In this document: one piece after another, positions 57,843 through 64,000 of the stretch | Numbering within the stretch: the first letter of the stretch is position 1 | How the letters are laid out: each line of letters opens with the position of its first letter | Source: Affinirhizobium straminoryzae | Lineage (GTDB): Bacteria > Pseudomonadota > Alphaproteobacteria > Rhizobiales > Rhizobiaceae | Length of the DNA: 64,000 nt | Assembly: GCF_007004135.1 (NCBI RefSeq) | Contig: NZ_VJMG01000010.1 | Location: forward strand, 62,001 to 126,000 | Direction: 5' to 3' | Notes under the pieces: model-generated | Database searches by the model: none | What the model was told of the DNA's origin: nothing | Seen by the model: the letters and a program-made list of their open reading frames with translations, nothing else | Made by a program: the position numbers and the translations under genes

Positions 57843-58843
57843 TGGCCGCCGTTCAGACGAGCATCTCCGTGAGCGCCCACAAGGTGCAACGACCCCGTCC
57901 CCTGTTCGCAAGGCTGATGAGCGACTATGGACAGGAATGCGTGATCATCGCCGCCATCCTGCTGCTTTTCGTGGCTGTCGGGCTTTACAATCCACGCTTC
58001 CTCAGCGCCTCGAACCTCAACACCATCTTCGCGGGCAATGCCTATATCGCGGTCGCGGCCATCGGCATGTCCATGGTGATCATCACCGGCCATATCGATG
58101 TGTCGATAGGGGCACTCATCGGGGTACTGGCAACGATCTCCGGCACCCTGGCGGTATCCGGCTATCCGGTCTGGATGGCCTGGGGAGCCCCGATCCTTCT
58201 CGGCATGGCAGCGAACTTCGTCGTCGGCTGGCTTGTGGCCTATGCCCGCATTCCGTCCATCGTCGTCACGCTCGGCATGATGTCGATCCTGCGCGGCGGC
58301 CTGATTTCCGTCACCGGCGGCACCTGGATTTCAGGCCTTCCGAAGGCGTTCATGATCGCACAGTGGAAGCCGTTCGGCCTGCCCTTCCCGATCATTGCCA
58401 TGGTGGTCCTGACGCTGATTGCCGCCTGGTGGATGCGCAACTTCCCCTTCGGCCGGTCGCTCTACGCCGTCGGCGGCAATCCCGAAGCGGCCAAGGCCAC
58501 AGGCCTTTCCAGCGAGCGGCGCGTGCTGGCAGTCTTCGTCATTCACGGGGCCTTCGCCGGAATCGCCACCATCCTGTTTGCCACCCAGTTACAGGTCATC
58601 CAGTCCACCGTGCCGCCGAACCTGGAGCTCACCGTCATCACCGCGGCCGTCATCGGCGGCGTCTCGATCCTTGGCGGGTCCGGCACCGTCATCGGCTCGA
58701 CGCTGGCTGCCATCCTGTTTGCCGCCATCGGATCGGCGCTGATCTTTGTGAATGTCTCGGCCTACTGGCTTCGTGCCGTGATCGGCGGGCTGATCCTCAT
58801 CACCGTGCTTGCGGACATGATCCGCCGCCGTCCGAAGACGTAA
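57842..58843 (+). CDS. Sugar ABC transporter permease (RbsC-like), first copy
   Basis: A 333-residue inner-membrane protein with about ten membrane segments and the family motifs ITGHIDVSIGALIGV, YAVGGNPEAAKATGL and VIGGVSILGGSGTVIGS. ATG 57,842 overlaps the ATPase stop (TGATG). Together with the next gene it forms the channel, probably as a heterodimer, as in rhamnose and autoinducer-2 type transporters. Confidence 0.94.
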   Translation: MAAVQTSISVSAHKVQRPRPLFARLMSDYGQECVIIAAILLLFVAVGLYNPRFLSASNLNTIFAGNAYIAVAAIGMSMVIITGHIDVSIGALIGVLATISGTLAVSGYPVWMAWGAPILLGMAANFVVGWLVAYARIPSIVVTLGMMSILRGGLISVTGGTWISGLPKAFMIAQWKPFGLPFPIIAMVVLTLIAAWWMRNFPFGRSLYAVGGNPEAAKATGLSSERRVLAVFVIHGAFAGIATILFATQLQVIQSTVPPNLELTVITAAVIGGVSILGGSGTVIGSTLAAILFAAIGSALIFVNVSAYWLRAVIGGLILITVLADMIRRRPKT

Positions 58844-58853
58844 GGAGGCTCCC

Positions 58854-59795
58854 GTGTCCATGCGTATGCTGCTCCGGCACGAAACCATTCTCGCTCTCGT
58901 GGCCGTGGTGCTGCTTGTGGCGCTCGCCTTCCAGTCCAGCCAGTTCTTCACTGGCGCGAACCTGCTCAACCAGGGTCGACTGATGACGGAAGTGGGGCTC
59001 GTCGCCATCATCATGACCTTCGTCATCATCACCGGCGGCATTGATCTTTCCGTCGGTTCGATCCTCGGGCTCACCGCCATCCTGACCGGCGTGTTCTGGC
59101 AAAATCTCGGCCTGCCCCTTGCGGCCGCCGCCGGTCTTGCCATTGCCGTGGGCACATTCTGCGGCTTCGTCAACGGCTTCGTCATCACCCGCTTCGGGGT
59201 GCCGCCGCTGATTGCCACCCTGGCAACGCTGGCGCTTTATCGCGGGCTTGCCGAAGGCATCAGCCAGGCGCGCTCGGTGCGCGGCTACCCGGACTGGTTC
59301 TATGTGCTGGGCCAGGGCAATCTTTTCGGCGTGCCGACACAGCTCTGGATCCTGATCGTCTTTGCCATTCTTGCCAGCGTGCTTCTCGCCACAACACGCA
59401 TTGGCCGCAGCATCTATGCGATTGGCGCCAATGAAGTCGCCGCCTTCTTCTCGGGCCTGCCCGTCAACCGCACCAAGATTGCCGTCTACACCGCATCCGG
59501 ATTTGCGGCGGCGCTTGCCGGGGTGATCTTCGTCTCCCGCGTGTCGACAACCCGTTCCGACATGGGCACCGGCCTGGAACTCGACGCCATCACCGCCGTC
59601 GTGCTGGGCGGAACCTCGATCTATGGCGGTCGGGGGAGTGTCATCGGCACGCTGATCGGCCTCGTCGTCATCCAGAGTCTGAAGAACGGGCTATCGCTGG
59701 CGGGCATCAAGGCGGAAGGCACCGCCGTGCTGATCGGCCTCATGCTGATCGGCGCCATTCTCATGACCACGGCGCTCAACAGGCGCCGGGCCTGA
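58854..59795 (+). CDS. Sugar ABC transporter permease (RbsC-like), second copy
   Basis: A 313-residue paralogue of the preceding permease with ITGGIDLSVGSILGL, YAIGANEVAAFFSGL and VLGGTSIYGGRGSVIGT. GTG 58,854 is chosen because AAGGAGG lies seven bases upstream; ATG 58,860 is the alternative. Two different permeases in one operon is the rhamnose/AI-2-like arrangement. Confidence 0.93.
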   Translation: MSMRMLLRHETILALVAVVLLVALAFQSSQFFTGANLLNQGRLMTEVGLVAIIMTFVIITGGIDLSVGSILGLTAILTGVFWQNLGLPLAAAAGLAIAVGTFCGFVNGFVITRFGVPPLIATLATLALYRGLAEGISQARSVRGYPDWFYVLGQGNLFGVPTQLWILIVFAILASVLLATTRIGRSIYAIGANEVAAFFSGLPVNRTKIAVYTASGFAAALAGVIFVSRVSTTRSDMGTGLELDAITAVVLGGTSIYGGRGSVIGTLIGLVVIQSLKNGLSLAGIKAEGTAVLIGLMLIGAILMTTALNRRRA

Positions 59796-59833
59796 CATCA
59801 ATCACGTATCTCGCAATAATGGAGGAGGAACCC

Positions 59834-60940
59834 ATGCGCAGATCAATGATGACCACCCTGCTCACTCTCGCACTGTCGGCGGGCACATCACACGCCGCCC
59901 CGGTCTGGACCGGGGCGGACGACCAGCCCACCAGTCCGCTGGCCTGCGATGGCGCACCGGCGGCAGCGACGCCCGTTGCTTATAATGGCGGCACGCCGAC
60001 CAAGGCCCCGGACCGCAAGGGCAAGACGATCAAGGTGGTGGACGTGCCGAAACTCGTCGGCATCGGCTACTTCAACTCGACATCCCAGGGCGTGAAGGAC
60101 GCCGCCAAGGAACTGGGCACTGTCGATGCCAAGACAGACGGTTCCACCAAGGCCAATATTGATGACCAGATCACCCTGATCGACAACTACATCACCTCGG
60201 GCGTCGACGGCATCCTGTTTTCCGCCAACGACCCGGTGGCCATCGCGCCCGTGCTGAAGAAGGCGCTCGCCGCAGGCATCAATGTGGTGGGCTATGATGC
60301 CGACGCGCAGCCCGATGCACGGCAGTGGTTCGTCAATCCGGCAACGCCGACCGGCGTCGCCAAGTCTCTCATTGATACGCTGGCCAAGGAAATCGGTCAG
60401 GAGGGATCCTTCGCCATCGTGACCTCCACCTTCACCACGCCCAACCAGGCGCGCTGGATTGCCGAGATGTCCGCCTATCAGGCCAAATGCTATCCGAAAA
60501 TGAAATGGCTGGAGACGGTTGAAGCGCAGGAGGACAATATCCTCTCGTTCAATCAGGCCAATACGCTGCTCAACAAGTACGGCTCCGATCTGAAGGGCAT
60601 CATCGGCATGACCAGCGTTGCCACGCCCGCCGCTGCCGACGCCGTCACGCAGGCTGGCCAGTGCGGCAAGGTTTCGGTCGTCGGTCTTGCGACGCCGAAT
60701 CCGATGAAGCCCTATATCAAGGCCGGCTGCGTGAAATCCGCCGTGCTGTGGAGCACGGTCGATCTCGGCTATGCCGCGATGCAGGCCCTGCGCGCCTCCG
60801 CCGACGGTACGCTGAAGCCGGGCGACAAGACCTTCAAGGCCGGTCGTCTCGGTGAACTGCAGATCATCAATGGCAGCCAGATCCTGCTCGGCAGCCCGGC
60901 CGTCTTCACCAAGGACAATGTCGACAAGTTCGACTTCTGA
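59834..60940 (+). CDS. Sugar ABC transporter periplasmic binding protein
   Basis: A 368-residue family-1-type periplasmic receptor. A signal peptide (TTLLTLALSAGTSHA, cleavage before APVW near residue 22) is followed by an unusual 45-residue spacer with Cys39 (PLACDGAP). The two-lobe fold then follows, starting KTIKVVDVPKLVGIGYFN and including GVDGILFSANDPVAI. GGAGGAGG precedes ATG 59,834. It is the last gene of the operon and is followed directly by a strong terminator hairpin. The ligand is presumably the sugar oxidised by the operon's enzymes. Confidence 0.92.
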   Translation: MRRSMMTTLLTLALSAGTSHAAPVWTGADDQPTSPLACDGAPAAATPVAYNGGTPTKAPDRKGKTIKVVDVPKLVGIGYFNSTSQGVKDAAKELGTVDAKTDGSTKANIDDQITLIDNYITSGVDGILFSANDPVAIAPVLKKALAAGINVVGYDADAQPDARQWFVNPATPTGVAKSLIDTLAKEIGQEGSFAIVTSTFTTPNQARWIAEMSAYQAKCYPKMKWLETVEAQEDNILSFNQANTLLNKYGSDLKGIIGMTSVATPAAADAVTQAGQCGKVSVVGLATPNPMKPYIKAGCVKSAVLWSTVDLGYAAMQALRASADGTLKPGDKTFKAGRLGELQIINGSQILLGSPAVFTKDNVDKFDF

Positions 60941-60951
60941 TCCTTTCGCAT

Positions 60952-60982
60952 CCCCTTCCGGGTCCCGTGGATCCGGAAGGGG
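60952..60982 (+). terminator. Strong terminator-like hairpin after the sugar operon
   Basis: CCCCTTCCGG at 60,952-60,961 pairs perfectly with CCGGAAGGGG at 60,973-60,982, and the inner bases continue with G-T, T-A, C-G and C-G pairs. It starts 12 bases after the binding-protein stop. No U-tract is visible. Confidence 0.8.
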
Positions 60983-61358
60983 CGCCTGGCGCTCAGGCCA
61001 TCGTCTCGATCACCGCGGCTTCTAGCCACCTTCCCGTGGTTCGCATGCCACGTCAGCGCCCCGTCGCAGGCCTCAGCATGACAGCAATGGCCGCAAGAGA
61101 AGTAGAGCCGCCGCCCCGAAAATCGCAACCACGCCATGGACGTGACGATGGTCCGCCTACCGATGAACCGCTGCAATCGGCATCCGGAAGACGGCAACCA
61201 TAAGCCCCCGCCGGCTTCGGATTTGTCGGGCAAGCCCTCGCCAGAAGGAACGCCATCGATCGACCGTCTGCGGGGGACGGGCAGCCATTGCATAAACACT
61301 TCACCCTTGATGCGAGGACCAGCTATAATCGTCGTAGCGAGATGAAGAGGATTCATAA
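60983..61358. promoter_or_regulatory. Upstream region of the LysR gene
   Basis: No gene is supported in these 376 bases. A perfect -10 box TATAAT occurs at 61,324-61,329, about 30 bases before the LysR ATG, with only a weak -35 (TTCACC at 61,300-61,305, 18 bases spacing). GAAGAGGA at 61,344-61,351 is the ribosome site for the LysR gene. Confidence 0.5.
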
Positions 61359-62252
61359 ATGGCCCGCGAAAACGTCAACGATCTGCTGGCCTTCATCGCG
61401 GTTGCGCGCGAACGCAGCTTTACCAAGGCGGCGGCCAAGATGGGTGTTTCACAATCAGCCCTCAGTCATACGCTTCGCCAGTTGGAAGCGCGGCTTGGCG
61501 TCCGGTTGCTGACGCGCACCACCCGCGCCGTCTCCGCTACCGAGGCGGGTCAGCGCCTGCTGGACGGTATCAGTCCGCATTTCGACGAGATCGAGGCCGA
61601 GCTTGACGCTCTCAGCGCCTGGCGGGAGCGCCCCGCCGGCAACATCCGTATCACCGCCTCCGATCATGCCATCAACTGGATCCTGTGGCCAAAGCTGCGC
61701 ACCTTCCTGAAGGACTACCCCGACATCAAGGTAGAGATCATCCGCGAAAACGGCCTGACCGACATCGTCACGGAGCGCTTCGATGCCGGCGTTCGGATGG
61801 GCGAGCAACTGGCGAAAGACATGATCTCGGCCCGGATCAGTCCCGATTTTCGCTTTGCAGTGGTGGGTGCCCCGTCCTATTTTGCGCAGAACCCGCCCCC
61901 GCTGCACCCGCAGGATCTGGTTCGCCACACCTGCATCAACGAGAGACTGCCGACCTTCGGCGGCTTCTGGATCTGGGATTTCGAGAAGGATGGTCAGGAA
62001 ACCCGCATCCGGGTGGAGGGGCAGCTTGCCTTCAATACCTCTTATCAATCGATTCTGGCCGCCACCGATGGTTTCGGCCTCGCCTTCGTGCCGGAGGATG
62101 TGGCCCAACCCTATCTGACCGACGGACGTCTGCTCCGCGTCTTGGAAGACTGGACGCCGCCCTGGGACGGCTATCACCTCTATTATCCGAGCCGCCGCCA
62201 GTCATCGCCCGCCTTCACGGCCTTGGTCAATGCGCTGCGCCACCGCGACTGA
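61359..62252 (+). CDS. LysR-family transcriptional regulator
   Basis: A 297-residue regulator. The N-terminal helix-turn-helix (about residues 5-63) has SFTKAAAKMGVSQSALSHTLRQLE, and the C-terminal periplasmic-binding-like effector domain has the segment FDAGVRMGEQLAKDMISARI common in the subgroup that controls oxidoreductases and detoxification genes. It converges with the cupin gene 31 bases away, so the usual divergent target is absent. The regulated gene is unknown. Confidence 0.93.
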   Translation: MARENVNDLLAFIAVARERSFTKAAAKMGVSQSALSHTLRQLEARLGVRLLTRTTRAVSATEAGQRLLDGISPHFDEIEAELDALSAWRERPAGNIRITASDHAINWILWPKLRTFLKDYPDIKVEIIRENGLTDIVTERFDAGVRMGEQLAKDMISARISPDFRFAVVGAPSYFAQNPPPLHPQDLVRHTCINERLPTFGGFWIWDFEKDGQETRIRVEGQLAFNTSYQSILAATDGFGLAFVPEDVAQPYLTDGRLLRVLEDWTPPWDGYHLYYPSRRQSSPAFTALVNALRHRD

Positions 62253-62283
62253 GCACGCCGCGGCGGCTGAAGACCGCGCGGCT

Positions 62284-62685
62284 TCACGCCTCGTATTCGG
62301 CGTCCGTCACCTTTTCCAGCCAGTCTACGGCCTTCCCATCCAGCGATTCCTGAATGGCGATATGGGTCATGGCGGTCGCAGGACCGGCGCCATGCCAATG
62401 CTTTTCACCCGGATCGAACCAGACGACATCGCCCGGTCGGATTTCTTCCACCGGGCCGCCTTCGCGCTGGACGCGGCCGAAGCCTGCGGTGACGATCAGC
62501 ACCTGCCCGAGCGGATGGGTATGCCAGGCGGTCCGGGCCCCAGGCTCGAACGTCACCGCATTACCGGCCGCTCTGGCCGGGGGCGTCACCGGAAACAGCG
62601 GATCGATTCGCACCGTACCGGTGAACCAATCGGCGGGCCCCCTGCCGGAAGGCTGGCTGCCTGCGCGTCGAATCTGCATGGTCAT
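62284..62685 (-). CDS. Small cupin-domain protein
   Basis: A 133-residue single-domain cupin. Motif 1 is [17 protein letters not shown], with two histidines plus a glutamine in the usual glutamate place, and motif 2 is [16 protein letters not shown], with the third histidine. The metal site looks intact. Similar proteins accompany carboxymuconolactone-decarboxylase-like or aldo/keto-reductase genes and are often named quercetin 2,3-dioxygenase-like without proof. The start is ATG 62,685, or ATG 62,679 two codons later. A metal-dependent isomerase or sensor role is possible. Confidence 0.88.
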   Translation of the reverse strand: MTMQIRRAGSQPSGRGPADWFTGTVRIDPLFPVTPPARAAGNAVTFEPGARTAWHTHPLGQVLIVTAGFGRVQREGGPVEEIRPGDVVWFDPGEKHWHGAGPATAMTHIAIQESLDGKAVDWLEKVTDAEYEA

Positions 62686-63112
62686 TCTCCTTCATTGCAG
62701 TCTCAGAAAGGTTCCGGCAGCGCGCCGTCCGTTCTTCGCCTCGCAGCCTTGTCCCACATCCTCGCACGGCACCTCCAGATCGAAGACGCGGCCCGGATTG
62801 ATAGATGCGGTTCAGGACACGATCCATCAAGGATGGCAGATAGGCTACCGGGCGGCGCCGCATTTTGCGCCTGCATCCTCGGCGCCTGCGTGCCGACGCA
62901 TTACGGCACGCAATCAGACCAACCCGCATGTCATTTCAAGCGGACCAACCAACGCATCGAGGCAATCTTGCCCTGTCCGACGACGATTACAAATGGGATG
63001 GTCTCATCCGCCTCAGCCGCTTCGACGGCGGCATCGAAGCGCATCTGAGGAAAGCCGGAAACGGCTGCAGGACGACTGCATTTTCCGGCGGCTCCGGCCG
63101 ATACCCCCGGCT
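62686..63112. other. 427-base stretch without a supported gene
   Basis: Frames are open on both strands but lack protein-like composition over any useful length and have no good ribosome sites. A 37-codon leftward stretch near 62,935-63,050 reads MRFDAAVEAAEADETIPFV, which looks protein-like and could be a remnant, but it is too short to call. The region may contain the cupin promoter and the end of the SorC transcript, around an imperfect hairpin at 63,103-63,125. Confidence 0.5.
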
Positions 63113-64000
63113 CTAGCCTGGGGGAGGCTGGGCGCCTTTCGGTCGCGCCGCCACCAGACCAGCGACAAGACTGTGATCGATGACCAGTGTGTTGGCGATG
63201 CCGGCCTTCAGCAGCGCCAGCAGCGGCTTCGTCTTGGCCATGCCGGCGGCCACGACGACATTGTCTGCCTTGCGCAGATCCTCGAATTCGATGCCGGTAT
63301 GGCGATCATTCAGGCCGGTCTCGGCGCGTGAACCATCCGCCTTCAGAAAATGTCCGGCCACTTCGCAGACCGCGCCGGCCTCACGCGCATCGTCCAGGTC
63401 TGCCGCGGACATGCCCGAAGCCAGAAAGAAGCTGCCGGTTTCCTCGCAGGCGCCGCAGGAAATCACGTTGAAGTCCGTCGCGGCCATCTCGGAGAGGATG
63501 GGGCGGATTGAGGGGTCTGCCTTCAGCGCGGCACAGGTTTCCGCAAGCCCGAGAACGAAGGGTACAGGCAGCGTTCGGGCACTACCGCCCACGATCTGCG
63601 CCATCTCCAGGCTCAGCGAATAGGCGCTTGTTCCATCATCATTGTGCGAGGCGCCCATCAGCGCCACGATGCGGGAATCAGGCTTCGAGAGCATGCGCAT
63701 GGCCTCGATCGTGCGCCGAACCGTCGTACCACCACCGACACCCACCGAGACGTTGCGCGTGTTGAGGATGCGCCGACTGACATAGTTGGCGGCTGCGATG
63801 CCGACCGCATCCTTGCGCTGCGGATCGAGCAGCGGATCGTCCGGATTGGCGGCATCGGCGGGCGGCGTGAGAATGCAGCGGGCAAGGCCGTAACTGGCGG
63901 CAATCCAGTCGGCCAAGGCAAGCGTCTCGGCCATCTGGTGCTCGAGGCTGATCTTGACGAGACCGCTCTCGCGCGCGCCAGACAGCATGCGGACCACCTT
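63113..64000 (-). CDS. SorC/DeoR-type sugar-binding transcriptional regulator (5' end outside window)
   Basis: The C-terminal 295 residues of a regulator whose N-terminal helix-turn-helix is beyond base 64,000; translation is in frame to the last base (KVVRMLSGARESGLVKI is the linker after the HTH). The effector domain shows VGVGGGTTVRRTIEAM, SGMSAADLDDAREAGAVCEVAGHF, and the C-terminal MAKTKPLLALLKAGIANTLVIDHSLV typical of phospho-sugar-sensing SorC proteins. It probably regulates a sugar or polyol operon to the right of the window. Confidence 0.9.
   Translation of the reverse strand, partial: KVVRMLSGARESGLVKISLEHQMAETLALADWIAASYGLARCILTPPADAANPDDPLLDPQRKDAVGIAAANYVSRRILNTRNVSVGVGGGTTVRRTIEAMRMLSKPDSRIVALMGASHNDDGTSAYSLSLEMAQIVGGSARTLPVPFVLGLAETCAALKADPSIRPILSEMAATDFNVISCGACEETGSFFLASGMSAADLDDAREAGAVCEVAGHFLKADGSRAETGLNDRHTGIEFEDLRKADNVVVAAGMAKTKPLLALLKAGIANTLVIDHSLVAGLVAARPKGAQPPPG

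Noticed and set aside
62230..63048. An open frame across the gap right of the cupin gene, and shorter leftward frames there
   Set aside because: It starts inside the LysR gene, crosses the cupin gene antisense and lacks a ribosome site or any motif.

Overview
The window is GC-rich DNA with the codon use, FCD-type GntR regulators, TTG/GTG starts and dense ATGA-overlapping operons typical of an alphaproteobacterium, most likely a member of the Rhizobiales (Rhizobium/Agrobacterium/Shinella-like). It carries almost only transport, catabolism, efflux and secretion genes. I saw no rRNA, tRNA, replication, transposase, phage or CRISPR feature. This suggests an accessory chromosomal region, chromid or megaplasmid; that is inference.

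Region 1 (1-28,521) is a large catabolic island built around a divergent promoter region at 14,302-14,517. The leftward operon runs from 14,301 to beyond base 1: M32 carboxypeptidase, aminotransferase, VOC protein, AspA/AstE-like deacylase, PuuE-like allantoinase, ureidoglycolate lyase-like protein, FCD-GntR regulator, epimerase-like protein, Gfo/Idh dehydrogenase, two family-5 substrate-binding proteins, two Dpp-type permeases and a second Gfo/Idh protein cut by the window edge. The rightward operon (14,518-26,448) holds two DUF4438 proteins, an Ldh_2-family dehydrogenase, an amidohydrolase, a second aminotransferase, an unrecognised TIM-barrel-like protein, an allantoinase/dihydroorotase relative, the two Dpp-type ATPases and an M14 carboxypeptidase. 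The ABC importer is therefore split between the two arms. Two SDRs, a RidA-like protein and a second FCD-GntR regulator follow. I infer import and breakdown of a peptide-like or ureide/imide-containing compound; the substrate is not known. A TTGTAT[A/T]C element recurs in the divergent region and in front of the SDR/RidA pair and the second GntR gene.

Region 2 (29,563-38,061) holds a two-domain HD-GYP-type protein, a complete RND efflux operon (adaptor, pump, outer-membrane factor) and a small exported protein.

Region 3 (38,530-47,653) is a two-partner secretion locus: a 2,405-residue TpsA exoprotein with GLUG, YDG and MBG repeats, then its TpsB outer-membrane transporter.

Region 4 (47,851-60,940) is a second catabolic island around a divergent promoter at 52,509-52,774. 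Leftward: FCD-GntR, UxaA-family dehydratase, GMC oxidoreductase, SDR. Rightward: iron alcohol dehydrogenase, aldo/keto reductase, FucU/RbsD mutarotase, fuconolactonase-like amidohydrolase and a complete ribose-type sugar ABC transporter. Together they fit a non-phosphorylated route for L-fucose or a similar 6-deoxy or acidic sugar.

Region 5 (60,941-64,000) has a LysR regulator, a cupin and the C-terminal part of a SorC-type sugar-sensing regulator cut by the right edge.
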